Shown here in pieces: positions 37,800-48,689 of a stretch of DNA of 64,000 nucleotides; position 1 is the stretch's first letter; every line of letters starts with the position of its first letter. The position numbers were made by a program, and so were the translations under genes. The stretch comes from Castellaniella denitrificans (GTDB lineage Bacteria; Pseudomonadota; Gammaproteobacteria; Burkholderiales; Burkholderiaceae_B): the NCBI RefSeq assembly GCF_027214045.1, contig NZ_JAPWHE010000013.1:1-64000 (forward strand), read 5' to 3'. The notes beneath the pieces were generated by a model, which saw nothing but the letters and a program-made list of their open reading frames with translations, was not told where the DNA came from and searched no databases.

Positions 37800-39371
37800 A
37801 TGCTGGATGCAAGCCTCAAAGGACAATTGGGAACCTACCTCGAACGGGTGACGCTGCCCGTCGAACTGCGCGCGTCGCTGGACGATGGCGCCCCGTCGCA
37901 AGAGCTGCGTGCCTTTCTGGAAGACATCGCCAGCCTGTCCGACAAGATCACCCTGACGACCGACGCTTCCGGGGCGCGCGTGCCGTCGTTCGAAATCGCC
38001 CGCGCCGGCACCGACGTGGCCGTGCGTTTCGCCGGCATCCCCCTGGGCCATGAGTTCACTTCGCTGGTGCTGGCCCTGCTGCAGGTCGGCGGCCATCCGC
38101 CCAAGCTGGACGAGGCCGTGGCCGACCAGGTCCGCAATCTGCCGGGCGACTACACGTTCGAAACCTATTTCTCCCTGTCGTGCCAGAATTGCCCGGACGT
38201 GGTCCAGGCGCTGAACGCGATGTCCGTCCTGAATCCGCGCATCCGCCACGTGGCGATCGACGGCGCCCTGTTCCAGGACGAAGTCCAGCGGCGCGAGATC
38301 CTGTCCGTGCCCGCTGTGTTCCTGAATGGCGAGCTGTTCCATCAGGGCCGCGCCGGGGTCGAGGAATTCCTGGCCAAGCTGGACGCGGGCGACGACGCCG
38401 CCAAGGTCGAGGCCCTGAACGCCCGTGACGAGTTCGATGTACTGGTGGTGGGCGGCGGCCCGGCGGGCGCCGCGGCGGCCGTGTACGCGGCGCGCAAGGG
38501 TATCCGCACGGGCGTGGTGGCCGAACGCTTCGGCGGCCAGGTGCTGGACACGATGGCGATCGAGAACTATATCTCCGTGCTGGAAACCGAGGGGCCCAAG
38601 TTCGGCGTCGCGCTGGAGCAGCATGTCAAGGCCTACGAGGTCGACATCATGAACCTGCAGCGCGCCAGCCGCCTGGTGCCGGGCCGGTCCATCCAGGTCG
38701 AACTGGCCAGTGGCGCGGTCCTGAAGTCCAAGACCGTCATCCTGTCGACGGGCGCGCGCTGGCGCCAGATCAATGTGCCCGGCGAGGACGAATACCGCAA
38801 CCGCGGCGTGGCCTACTGCCCCCACTGCGACGGTCCTTTGTTCAAGGGCAAGCGCGTGGCGGTGATCGGTGGCGGCAATTCCGGCGTCGAGGCGGCGATC
38901 GACCTGGCCGGCATCGTGGGGCATGTCACGCTGATCGAGTTCGGCGACGCGCTGCGGGCCGACGAAGTGCTGCAGCGCAAGCTGCGCAGCCTGCCCAATG
39001 TGACCATCATCACCTCGGCCCAGACGACCGAGATCCATGGCGACGGCAAGCGCGTGACCGGCCTGGGCTACAAGGACCGCGCGAGCGGAGATGCGCATCG
39101 GGTCGAACTGGAAGGCGTGTTCATCCAGATCGGCCTGGTGCCCAACACCGAGTGGCTCAAGGGGACGGTCGAGCTCAGCAAGCATGGCGAGATCGTGGTT
39201 GACGCCCGGGGCCAGACCTCGGTGCCCGGCGTGTTCGCGGCAGGCGACGCGACGACGGTTCCGTACAAGCAGATCATCATCGCCGCCGGCGAAGGCGCCA
39301 AGGCCGCCCTGGCCGCCTTCGACCATTTGATCCGCAGTTCGGTCGATGCCGGGGAAAAGGCCGTGGCCTGA
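37800..39371 (+). CDS. ahpF: Alkyl hydroperoxide reductase subunit F
   Basis: A 523-residue NADH-dependent flavoprotein that reduces AhpC. The N-terminal tandem thioredoxin-fold domain carries the Cys128/Cys131 redox pair (SCQNCPDVV). The C-terminal thioredoxin-reductase-like part has the FAD motif [18 protein letters not shown], the second disulfide in [11 protein letters not shown], the NADH motif [15 protein letters not shown] and [15 protein letters not shown]. The ATG at 37800 is preferred to a GTG two codons earlier because an AAGGTG site precedes it. A good terminator follows. Confidence 0.97.
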   Translation: MLDASLKGQLGTYLERVTLPVELRASLDDGAPSQELRAFLEDIASLSDKITLTTDASGARVPSFEIARAGTDVAVRFAGIPLGHEFTSLVLALLQVGGHPPKLDEAVADQVRNLPGDYTFETYFSLSCQNCPDVVQALNAMSVLNPRIRHVAIDGALFQDEVQRREILSVPAVFLNGELFHQGRAGVEEFLAKLDAGDDAAKVEALNARDEFDVLVVGGGPAGAAAAVYAARKGIRTGVVAERFGGQVLDTMAIENYISVLETEGPKFGVALEQHVKAYEVDIMNLQRASRLVPGRSIQVELASGAVLKSKTVILSTGARWRQINVPGEDEYRNRGVAYCPHCDGPLFKGKRVAVIGGGNSGVEAAIDLAGIVGHVTLIEFGDALRADEVLQRKLRSLPNVTIITSAQTTEIHGDGKRVTGLGYKDRASGDAHRVELEGVFIQIGLVPNTEWLKGTVELSKHGEIVVDARGQTSVPGVFAAGDATTVPYKQIIIAAGEGAKAALAAFDHLIRSSVDAGEKAVA

Positions 39372-39393
39372 TTTCCGGAGCATGCGCCGGGCG

Positions 39394-39429
39394 CGGCGGG
39401 CCGGATTGTGCCGGCCCGCCGTTTTATTT
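39394..39429 (+). terminator. Intrinsic terminator of ahpF
   Basis: CGGCGGGCCGG (39394-39404), a six-base loop, CCGGCCCGCCG (39411-39421), followed by TTTTATTT. A perfect 11-base stem with a T-tract on the plus strand. Confidence 0.92.
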
Positions 39430-39461
39430 CCGGTTCGTGCCACCCGCCCGGGCGCCGCGAA

Positions 39462-40382
39462 TCAGCCTGGCCCGACGTCTTCTTCCATCCGGGGCCAGGG
39501 GCCGTCGATGTGCTTGCGGCACAGGTCCACCCAGGCCTGGGCCGCGTGGCTGAGCATCGGCCAGTCCGCCGACAGCAGGGCGATGTCCCAGCTCAGTGTG
39601 TCGGGCCCCAAGGGACGGGCCTCGAGCCCCGGCTCCACCGGTGTCCGGATGAAGGGCTCGGGCAGCAATGCGATGCCCATGCCCGCCTGCGCCATGGACA
39701 AGGTCCAGTCCCATTGGCCGCTGCGGGCGGCGATCAGCGGCTCGAAGCCGGCGGCCTGGAATTGCCGGTCCAGCAGGCGGGACAGCGCAAAGTCGTCTTC
39801 CAGCAGAACCAGCGGCCGTCCGCGCAGATCTCCGATGCTCGGCGCAGGCGGCAGCGGCCGCATCAGCCCGGGCTGGCCGACAGCCAGAATCCTGTGCCGG
39901 GCGACGACCCGCGGGCGCAGACCCAGTTCCGGCGCCACCGGCATCAGACTGAAACCCAGATCCAGGCGGCCTTCCGCCACCTGGCGCTCAATGGCCTGTC
40001 CTGTGTCCTCGTGCAGCGCGACCTCGATCTTCGGATAGCGCTGGCGGTATTCCTTCAGGGGCGCGGTGAACAGACGGTTGATCATCGGCGGCAGGCCGAG
40101 GTCCAGCCGGCCCAGTTCCAGCGCCTGGGTGCGGGCGATGTCGCGCAGCAAGGCACGGTGCGCCGCGAGCACGTCCTGCCCGCGCGCCAGGACCACGCGG
40201 CCCATGTCGGTGAGACGGGCCGGCCGTCGTTCCCGATCCAGCAGCGGCGCGCCGATCTCGTCTTCCAGTTGCCGGATCATTTTGCTGACGGTCGATTGCG
40301 TGACGCCCAGGGCCGCGGCGGCATGGGTGAAATTCTGCCGCCTGGCGGTTTCGATGAAGTAGCTGAGCGCGCGCATGTCCAT
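39462..40382 (-). CDS. LysR family transcriptional regulator
   Basis: A 306-residue LysR-type regulator. The N-terminal winged helix-turn-helix is at residues 1-60 (ALSYFIETARRQNFTHAAAALGVTQSTVSKMIRQLEDEIGAPLLDR, the family pattern). The remainder forms the two-lobed inducer-binding domain. It is divergent from the CoA-transferase gene with a 107-base gap containing inverted repeats, so it most likely controls that gene. The inducer is unknown. Confidence 0.92.
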   Translation of the reverse strand: MDMRALSYFIETARRQNFTHAAAALGVTQSTVSKMIRQLEDEIGAPLLDRERRPARLTDMGRVVLARGQDVLAAHRALLRDIARTQALELGRLDLGLPPMINRLFTAPLKEYRQRYPKIEVALHEDTGQAIERQVAEGRLDLGFSLMPVAPELGLRPRVVARHRILAVGQPGLMRPLPPAPSIGDLRGRPLVLLEDDFALSRLLDRQFQAAGFEPLIAARSGQWDWTLSMAQAGMGIALLPEPFIRTPVEPGLEARPLGPDTLSWDIALLSADWPMLSHAAQAWVDLCRKHIDGPWPRMEEDVGPG

Positions 40383-40398
40383 GAAGGCGGGTGTCCTT

Positions 40399-40424
40399 TC
40401 TATGAATAAATAGAATTGTATAGA
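40399..40424. promoter_or_regulatory. Possible LysR operator between divergent genes
   Basis: TCTAT (40399-40403) and ATAGA (40410-40414) form an inverted repeat, and TATAGA recurs at 40419-40424. These AT-rich repeats lie just upstream of the LysR gene and 66-91 bases before the CoA-transferase start, where an autoregulatory LysR site is expected. Confidence 0.4.
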
Positions 40425-40489
40425 TTTACTCCATGAATAATGGCGATGATATTCTCGGTCGTGTCATCACACGAATAGACGAGGAGACC

Positions 40490-42001
40490 ATGATGATGGA
40501 GCGCCTGCAATGTGCCGGGCTTGAGCGCAGGATCATGACGGCGGCCCAGGCCGCCGGCCTGTTTCGCGACGGCATGACGGTCGGGATGAGCGGCTTCACC
40601 CGCGCCGGGGACTGCAAGGCCCTGCCCGCCGCGCTGGCGGAGCGGGCGCGGCATGAATCCTTGCGGCTGAACCTGGTCACGGGCGCGTCGCTGGGCAATG
40701 ACAGCGATGGCCTCATGGCCGATGCCGGGCTGCTGGCGCGCCGCCTGCCGTTCCAGTCCGACGCCCGGCTGCGTCGGGCGATCAACGAAGGGCGGGTCAT
40801 GTTCATCGATCAGCACTTGTCCGAAACCGTGGAACAACTGCGCGTCGGCCATCTGCCGAAGCTCGACATCGCCGTGGTCGAGGCGGTCGCCATTCTGCCG
40901 GACGGCGGCATCGTGCCTTCCATGTCCGTCGGCAATTCCGCCAGTTTCGTCGCCCAGGCCGATCAGGTGATCGTCGAGTTGAATACCAGCATGCCCATGA
41001 GCCTGATGGGCCTGCACGACATCTATCTGCCCGAGGACCGGCCCGGGCGCAAGCCCATTCCCCTGACCAGGCCGGATCAGCGTATCGGCACGACGTCGAT
41101 CCCCGTCGATCCGTCGCGCATCGCGGCCATCGTCGTCACCGGCCATCCCGACAGTCCTTCCAACGTCCAGCCGCCCGATGAGGACACCCGGGCGATCGCC
41201 CGCCACATCATCGGCTTTCTGGGGGGCGAGGTGGCCGCCGGCCGCCTGCCGGACACGCTGCTGCCGCTTCAGGTCGGTATCGGTACCATCGCCAATGCGG
41301 TCGTGCACGGGCTGGTGGACGCGCCGTTCCGCGACCTGCGGATGTATTCCGAAGTCCTTCAGGACAGCGCCATCGCCCTGATCGACACGGGCCGCGTGTC
41401 CTTCGCCTCGGCTTCGTCGATCACCTTGTCGGAGCCCGTGTACCGGCGTTTCATGGAGCGCCTGGACGCATATGCCCGGCGGATCGTGCTGCGTCCCCAG
41501 GAAATCAGCAATCATTGCGAGATCGTGCGCCGCCTGGGCGTCATCGCCATCAACACGGCGCTGGAGTTCGACCTCTACGGCAACGTGAATTCCACGCATG
41601 TCGGCGGCACCCGGATGATGAACGGCATCGGCGGCTCGGGCGACTTCGCCCGCCATGCCCACCTGTCGATCTTCGTGAGCAAGTCGGTGGCCAAGGGCGG
41701 CGACATCTCCAGCGTCGTGCCGATGGTGGCCCATGTGGACCATACCGAGCACGATGTGGACATCCTGGTGACCGAGTGGGGGCTGGCCGACTTGCGCAAT
41801 CTGGCGCCAAGGGAGCGTGCGCCCCGCATCATCGAGTGCTGCGCGCATCCGGACTACCGGGACGCGCTGATGGACTACTTCCGTCGCGCCTGTGCCCGGG
41901 GTGGCCATACGCCGCATCTCATCGGCGAGGCCCTGTCCTGGCACGAGCGGCACGCCGCCACCGGGTCGATGCGTGTCGCCGAACAGATGGCCTGCGCCTG
42001 A
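40490..42001 (+). CDS. Acetyl-CoA hydrolase/transferase family protein (succinate:acetate CoA-transferase-like)
   Basis: A 503-residue class I CoA-transferase of the Ach1/AarC type. The oxyanion-loop motif VGIGTIANAVV and the catalytic glutamate in MYSEVLQDSAI are present, as is the GGxGDFxRxA-like GGSGDFARHAHLS stretch. Members exchange CoA between acetate and succinate or propionate. Three ATGs in a row (40490, 40493, 40496) follow a GAGGAG site; 40493 has the best spacing and 40490 is listed as the longest. It is divergent from the LysR gene. Confidence 0.9.
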   Translation: MMMERLQCAGLERRIMTAAQAAGLFRDGMTVGMSGFTRAGDCKALPAALAERARHESLRLNLVTGASLGNDSDGLMADAGLLARRLPFQSDARLRRAINEGRVMFIDQHLSETVEQLRVGHLPKLDIAVVEAVAILPDGGIVPSMSVGNSASFVAQADQVIVELNTSMPMSLMGLHDIYLPEDRPGRKPIPLTRPDQRIGTTSIPVDPSRIAAIVVTGHPDSPSNVQPPDEDTRAIARHIIGFLGGEVAAGRLPDTLLPLQVGIGTIANAVVHGLVDAPFRDLRMYSEVLQDSAIALIDTGRVSFASASSITLSEPVYRRFMERLDAYARRIVLRPQEISNHCEIVRRLGVIAINTALEFDLYGNVNSTHVGGTRMMNGIGGSGDFARHAHLSIFVSKSVAKGGDISSVVPMVAHVDHTEHDVDILVTEWGLADLRNLAPRERAPRIIECCAHPDYRDALMDYFRRACARGGHTPHLIGEALSWHERHAATGSMRVAEQMACA

Positions 42002-42049
42002 TCGCAGCGGCGATAGAATATCGCCTTCTCCCCGGTAGCGAGGCCTGCC

Positions 42050-42685
42050 ATGCTGGCGCAATATGGTGTGTTGGACGTCTGGACCTACCTTGCCGGGACG
42101 GTCTTCATCGTGCTGTTGCCGGGACCGAATTCCCTGTTCGTGCTCGCCACCGGGGCCGGGCGCGGCGTGCGCGCCGGCTACCAGGCCGCCTTCGGGGTGT
42201 TCATCGGCGATTCCATCCTGATGACCCTGACGGCGGCGGGTGCGGCGTCGGTGCTGCGGCTGCTGCCCATGGTGTTCATCGCCCTCAAGGCCGCCGGGGC
42301 GGTGTACCTGACGTACCTCGGGATCCGGCTGCTGATGTCGGCCTGGCGGCCGGCGCCGGCGCAGGTTCACGCGGTCGCCGGCGGCCCGGGCAGCCCCTTT
42401 CGCAAGGCCCTGCTGCTCAGCCTGCTCAATCCCAAGGCCATTCTCTTCCTGCTGTCTTTTTTCGTGCAGTTCGTCGATCCGGCCTATCCGCATCCCGCGC
42501 TGTCCTTCCTGATCCTGGCGACCATCCTGCAGATCTGCAGCGCCGCTTACCTGTCCGTCCTGATCTTCGGCGGTTCGCGCCTGGCGGCCGCGTTCCGGCG
42601 GCGCCAGGGGCTGGCGCGCGCCGGCAGCGGGCTGGTGGGCGTGCTGTTCCTGTGGTTCGCCGGGCGCATGGCCTTCGAGGCCTGA
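42050..42685 (+). CDS. leuE: Leucine efflux protein LeuE-like (LysE/RhtB family)
   Basis: A 211-residue exporter with six predicted helices. The N-terminus YGVLDVWTYLAGTVFIVLLPGPNSLFVLATG closely follows the LeuE pattern (YGVLxxWTYLxGxxFIVLxPGPNxLFVL), with the LysE-family PGP motif. FGVFIGDSILM and LLSLLNPKAILFLLSFF are also family features. Likely exports leucine and related amino acids. It lies 48 bases after the CoA-transferase gene and could be co-transcribed. Confidence 0.87.
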   Translation: MLAQYGVLDVWTYLAGTVFIVLLPGPNSLFVLATGAGRGVRAGYQAAFGVFIGDSILMTLTAAGAASVLRLLPMVFIALKAAGAVYLTYLGIRLLMSAWRPAPAQVHAVAGGPGSPFRKALLLSLLNPKAILFLLSFFVQFVDPAYPHPALSFLILATILQICSAAYLSVLIFGGSRLAAAFRRRQGLARAGSGLVGVLFLWFAGRMAFEA

Positions 42686-42731
42686 AAGAGCCCGTCATCG
42701 CCCCCGGCACGACGCATCATCATCATGCAAT

Positions 42732-42768
42732 AATACCGGCCATTCATATCGAGTGATGTTCCGGTATT
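42732..42768. promoter_or_regulatory. Inverted repeat in the region before the BMP-type ABC operon
   Basis: AATACCGG (42732-42739) and CCGGTATT (42761-42768) are separated by 21 bases in a 231-base non-coding gap after leuE. A shorter stem, AGGGG-N5-CCCCT, follows at 42825-42839. They may be operator or 3'-end structures; no known riboswitch pattern was recognised. Confidence 0.35.
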
Positions 42769-42916
42769 CTCCGTCCGCCGCCCTCTGGCGCGGCGGTGTC
42801 GGATTGCGCGCGCCCAGCCAGGCTAGGGGTTTATCCCCTTTAGGTGGCCCCGCGCATCCTGAGTAGAATTTTTCGCATCCCGGGTGTTTCACGAACGATT
42901 CGAACAGGATGCCTGC

Positions 42917-44462
<1,546 letters not shown>

Positions 44463-44470
<8 letters not shown>

Positions 44471-45527
44471 ACTCATTCCCCGCGCCGAGCCTTCGCGCCG
44501 GATGGTGTGGCTGTCGCCTCTGATGGCGGTCGCGCTGACGGCCCTGTGCGGCGTGCTCATGTTCATGGCCGTGGGCAAGCCGCCCCTGGACGGCCTGGCC
44601 GTCTTTTTCGTCGAGCCGCTCGCCAGCTCTCATGGCTGGGCCGAGATCGGCGTCAAGATGGCGCCGCTGCTGCTGTGCGCGGTGGGCCTGGCGCTGTGCT
44701 TCCGGGCCAATATCTTCAACATCGGGGCGGAAGGCCAACTGGTCGTCGGGGCGATCGCGGCCGGCGCGTTCATCCTGCGTTTCGACGACGGGACGGGCGG
44801 CGGGGGCGGACCGCTGATGATCGCGCTGGCGTTGCTGGCCGGAGCCCTGGGCGGCGCGGCCTGGGCGGCGCTGGTGGCCTGGCTGCGCGACCGCTATCAC
44901 GCCAACGAGATCCTGGTGTCGCTGATGCTGGTGTACGTGGCGCAACTGCTGCTCAGCTATCTGGTGCATGGCGTGATGCGCGACCCCGATGGTTTCGGGT
45001 TTCCCCAGTCGAGGCTGTTCGACGACGGCTTCCTGCTCCCGGTGTGGCCGGGCACGCGTCTGCACCTGGGCTTCGGCCTGGCGCTGGTCGCGGCGTTGGC
45101 GGCCTGGCTGCTGCTGTCGCGCCTGTTCGCCGGCTATCGCCTGACGGTGGGCGGCCTGGCGCCGCTCGCCGCGCGTTACGCCGGGTTCTCCTCGCGCCGC
45201 GCGCTGTGGGGCTGCATGCTGGGTTCCGGCGCCCTTGCGGGCGTGGCCGGCGCCTGTGAAATCATGGGCCCGATCGGCCAGCTCACGCCTTCGGTCTCGC
45301 CCGGTTACGGCTTCGCCGCCATCATCGTCGCCTTCGTGGGGCGGCTGCATCCCATCGGCGTGATCTTCGCCAGTTTCGTCATGGCCCTGTTCTACATCGG
45401 CGGCGAACTGTCCCAGACGCGGCTGGGCATGCCGGAAGCCATCACCGGCATCTTCCAGGGCATCCTGCTGTTCTCGCTGCTGGCCTGCGATGTCCTGATC
45501 CATCAACGCCTGCGCTGGAGACGCTGA
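44463..45527 (+). CDS. ABC transporter permease, nucleoside/BMP type (subunit 1)
   Basis: A 354-residue BPD_transp_2 family permease with about ten helices. FRANIFNIGAEGQLVVGAIAAG is the family signature, together with YHANEILVSLMLVYVAQLLLSYL and the later FSSRRALWGCMLGSGALAGVAGACEIMG. It is coupled to the ATPase gene upstream and two bases from the second permease downstream, forming the membrane pore of the importer. Confidence 0.93.
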
Positions 45528-45529
45528 CC

Positions 45530-46447
45530 ATGGACGTATTGGCTCCTCTGATCGCGGCCGCCATGAACGCCGGCACGCCGCTGATGCTGGCGGCCCTGGG
45601 GCTGCTCGTGAACGAGAAATCCGGTGTCATCAATCTGGGTTCCGAAGGCATGATGCTGGTGGCGGCAGCCCTGGGTTTCGCCGTGACCGTGCAGTCAGGC
45701 AGCACCGGACTGGGGTTCCTGGCCGGGGCCGCGGCCGGCGCGCTGCTGGCCGGCCTGTTCGCCTGGCTGGTGGTCTGGCTGGGGGCCAATCAGGTCGCTT
45801 GCGGCCTGGCCCTTTCCCTGTTCGGCGTCGGGCTGTCCGCCTTCATCGGCATGCCCTACGTCGGCGCCACGATCCAGGCGTTTTCCTGGTCGGTGCCGGG
45901 CTTGGCCGATCTGCCCTTCGTCGGCCCGGCCCTCTTTCAACACCATCCCCTGGTCTACGGCGCCCTGGCGCTGGCCGCCGGCCTGACCTGGTTCCTGTAC
46001 CGCACGCGCGCCGGGCTGATCCTGCGCGCGGTGGGCGAATCCCCCGAATCCGCCCATGCCCTGGGCTACCCGGTGCGCCGGATCCGCCTGGCGGCGCTGC
46101 TGTTCGGCGGGGCCTGCTGCGGCCTGGCCGGCGCCTTCATGTCGCTGGTCTACACCCCGATGTGGGTCGAGAACATGGTCGCCGGGCGCGGCTGGATCGC
46201 CCTGGCGCTGACGCCGTTCGCCACCTGGCGTCCGCTGCGGGTGCTGGTCGGCGCCTATCTGTTCGGGGGCATCACCATCCTGACCTTCCACATGCAGGCG
46301 CTGGGTGTGCCGATCGCTTCCCAATTGTTGTCGATGCTGCCCTACCTGGCCACCATCCTGGTGCTGGTCCTGATCTCGCGCAACGTGAACTGGATCCGCA
46401 TCAACATGCCCGCGTCCCTGGGGCGCGTGTTCAATCCCAATCACTGA
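45530..46447 (+). CDS. ABC transporter permease, nucleoside/BMP type (subunit 2)
   Basis: A 305-residue second permease of the same importer. The signature LLVNEKSGVINLGSEGMMLVAAALGF is diagnostic of the partner subunit. LGANQVACGLALSLFGVGLSAFIG and VRRIRLAALLFGGACCGLAGAFMSLVYTPMWVENM are further conserved stretches. Eight to nine helices predicted. It lies 25 bases before the binding-protein gene. Confidence 0.93.
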   Translation: MDVLAPLIAAAMNAGTPLMLAALGLLVNEKSGVINLGSEGMMLVAAALGFAVTVQSGSTGLGFLAGAAAGALLAGLFAWLVVWLGANQVACGLALSLFGVGLSAFIGMPYVGATIQAFSWSVPGLADLPFVGPALFQHHPLVYGALALAAGLTWFLYRTRAGLILRAVGESPESAHALGYPVRRIRLAALLFGGACCGLAGAFMSLVYTPMWVENMVAGRGWIALALTPFATWRPLRVLVGAYLFGGITILTFHMQALGVPIASQLLSMLPYLATILVLVLISRNVNWIRINMPASLGRVFNPNH

Positions 46448-46472
46448 TCGTTGTCGTCCACGGAGACCCCCC

Positions 46473-47558
46473 ATGAAAACTCGCCTGATTCGTCAAACCC
46501 TGGCGGCCGCCACCGCCGCGGCGTCCCTCTGGGCCGCAGGCCCCGCCGCCGCCCAAGAGCCCCTGAAGATCGGCTTCGTCTACGTCAGCCCCGTGGGAGA
46601 GGCCGGCTGGTCCTGGCAGCAGGACCTGGGCCGCAAATACATGGAGCAGCAACTGGGCGACAAGATCAAGACCCAGTTCGTCGAGGACGTGCCCGAGGGC
46701 GCCGACGCGGAGCGCGTCATCCGCGACCTGGCCCAGCAGGGCAACAAGCTGATCTTCACCACGTCCTTCGGCTACATGAACCCGACCATCAAGGTCGCCA
46801 GGCAGTTCCCGGACGTGAAGTTCGTGCACTCCACCGGCTACAAGACCGCGCCGAACGTCGCCACCACCAATGCCCGCTTCTACCAGGCGCGTTACGTGGC
46901 CGGCATCCTGGCCGGACACAAGACCCAGACCGGCGTGGTGGGCTATGTGGGCGCCTACCCGATCCCCGAGGTCCTGCAGGGCATCAACGCCTTCACGCGC
47001 GGCCTGCGCAGCGTCAAGCCCGACGCCACGGTGCGCGTCATCATGGTCAACAGCTGGTTCGACCCGGGCAAGGAACGCGACGCCGCGCTGGCCCTGCTGG
47101 ACCAGGGTGCGGACATCGTCACCCACCACACCGATTCGACCGCCGCCGTCCAGGCGGCCGAGGAACGTGGCAAATGGGCCATCGCCTACCATTCCGACAT
47201 GCTGAAATTCGGCCCGCACGCCCAGTTGGCCGCCGTCACCCACCATTGGGGCCCGTATTTCACCCGCGAGGCTCAGGCGGTGCTGGACGGGACCTGGAAA
47301 TCCGATCAGGTCTGGGGCGGCTTCAAGGAAGGCATGGTGGCCCTCGAAGGCTTCGGTCCGGCCGTGGACGACGCCCTGAAGGCCGACCTCAAGGCCAAGG
47401 AAGACGCCATCGCCAACGGCTCCCTGAACGTTTTTGCCGCGCCGATCAAGACCAATGAGGGCAAGGTGGTACTGGCCGATGGCGCGCTGGACGACAAGGG
47501 CCTGAACGCCATGGACTACTACGTCGAGGGCGTGGTCGGGAAACTGACGAAGAATTAA
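46473..47558 (+). CDS. BMP family ABC transporter substrate-binding protein
   Basis: A 361-residue periplasmic receptor of the Bmp/PnrA family, which mostly binds purine nucleosides. A signal peptide spans about 1-28 (ending PAAAQE). The family pattern IGFVYVSPVGEAGWSWQQDLG, VRFHTTSFGY-like IFTTSFGYMNP, GYVGAYPIPEVLQGINAFTRGLR and VMVNSWFDPGKE is clear. The ligand is likely a nucleoside or base, by family. Its stop overlaps the stop of the convergent thioesterase gene. Confidence 0.92.
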   Translation: MKTRLIRQTLAAATAAASLWAAGPAAAQEPLKIGFVYVSPVGEAGWSWQQDLGRKYMEQQLGDKIKTQFVEDVPEGADAERVIRDLAQQGNKLIFTTSFGYMNPTIKVARQFPDVKFVHSTGYKTAPNVATTNARFYQARYVAGILAGHKTQTGVVGYVGAYPIPEVLQGINAFTRGLRSVKPDATVRVIMVNSWFDPGKERDAALALLDQGADIVTHHTDSTAAVQAAEERGKWAIAYHSDMLKFGPHAQLAAVTHHWGPYFTREAQAVLDGTWKSDQVWGGFKEGMVALEGFGPAVDDALKADLKAKEDAIANGSLNVFAAPIKTNEGKVVLADGALDDKGLNAMDYYVEGVVGKLTKN

Positions 47559-48025
47559 TTTTTCCGGGGGACCGACCAGGTGCTGACCACCTGGGCCACC
47601 GGTTCTCCGCCGCCTTCGGGCAGCAGCAGCGCCTCGCCGGCCGTCATGCGGCCGGTTTTCAATATCCGGGCCTGGGCCACGATGCCGCCGGCCGGCGCGC
47701 CCCGCAGGAAATTGATCGTCAGGCTGGCGGTGACGGCTTCCGCGACTCCGGTGGCGCCGACCACGGCCGCGTACAGGGCCAGGTCGGCCAGGCCCATCAG
47801 CATCGGTCCGGCCACGATGCCGCCCAGCCGCTGGTTGGCCGGGTTGGGTGGCAGGCGCAAGGTCGCCTGTCCGTGCCGGATGTCCAGGATCTCGATGCCC
47901 AGCACGCCGGCGAAAGGATGCAGTTGGTCCAGCAACTCGCGGAATGCCTCGAGGCTGATGCGGGCCTCGGGGAGTCCGGCGTCGTGCACTCCGGGAGAAG
48001 CGGCGATTTCGGATGGCTTGGACAT
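47555..48025 (-). CDS. PaaI family (hotdog-fold) thioesterase
   Basis: A 156-residue hotdog-fold acyl-CoA thioesterase. The core includes NQRLGGIVAGPMLMGLADLALYAAV (central helix with catalytic Asp position) and TASLTINFLRGAPAGGIVAQARILKTGRMTAGEALL. The start at 48025 is assumed; an in-frame ATG at 48052 would add nine residues and neither has a strong ribosome site. It is divergent from the copper chaperone gene. Substrate unknown. Confidence 0.85.
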   Translation of the reverse strand: MSKPSEIAASPGVHDAGLPEARISLEAFRELLDQLHPFAGVLGIEILDIRHGQATLRLPPNPANQRLGGIVAGPMLMGLADLALYAAVVGATGVAEAVTASLTINFLRGAPAGGIVAQARILKTGRMTAGEALLLPEGGGEPVAQVVSTWSVPRKN

Positions 48026-48167
48026 GGCGCAAGGGCGAGTCGAAAAGCCCATAGTACACTTGCCCGGTCGGGGAGCGGATGCCTCCCGGCCGTTCCAGCC
48101 GGCGTTCCGGCCAGTTCCGCCGCAGGGCCGTCTGAACGGCCCGCGGGCAATATCATCGGGTAGTGAA

Positions 48168-48674
48168 ATGAAGAAAATCTTGACGCGCACACTGGGAATT
48201 TCGGCCGGCCTGCTGCTGGCGGCCTCGGCCTGGGGGCATGGGCACGATACGCCGGCGGCCGCGTCCGCCAAGACGTCCGCCAATGTGAAGGCGTCCGATT
48301 GCTGGATCCGCTTGATTCCGTCGCCCGCGCCTTCGGGCGGGTTCTTCGTGGCGCATAACGCGGGCGCCACGGATGCCGTGTTGACGGGTGCCCATTCGCC
48401 CGACTATGGCATGGTCATGCTGCATGAAACCACGGAATCCGACGGCATGAGCAAGATGTCCATGGTCCATCAGGTCGCCATTCCGGCGGGCAAGGACCTG
48501 GCGTTCAAGCCGGGCAGCTATCACCTGATGCTGGAAAAGCCCCGCGCCGGTCTGAAGGTCGGGGATTCCGTGCGGCTGGATTTCACGCTGGCCAACGGCG
48601 AGGGGTTCTCCGCGACCTGCGAGGTCAAGTCGCCCAAGGCCATGCAGGGCATGGGCGGGCATACGAAACACTGA
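48168..48674 (+). CDS. Periplasmic copper chaperone PCu(A)C family protein
   Basis: A 168-residue secreted protein that delivers Cu(I) for cytochrome oxidase assembly in this family. The signal peptide (residues 1-23) is followed by a His-rich start. The canonical copper motif H-X10-M-X21-H-X-M is exact: His86, Met97, His119 and Met121. A C-terminal GMGGH tail adds possible ligands. The usual partner Sco protein is not beside it. It is convergent with the hydrolase gene downstream. Confidence 0.92.
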   Translation: MKKILTRTLGISAGLLLAASAWGHGHDTPAAASAKTSANVKASDCWIRLIPSPAPSGGFFVAHNAGATDAVLTGAHSPDYGMVMLHETTESDGMSKMSMVHQVAIPAGKDLAFKPGSYHLMLEKPRAGLKVGDSVRLDFTLANGEGFSATCEVKSPKAMQGMGGHTKH

Positions 48675-48689
48675 CGTCGTGCGGTGCGC

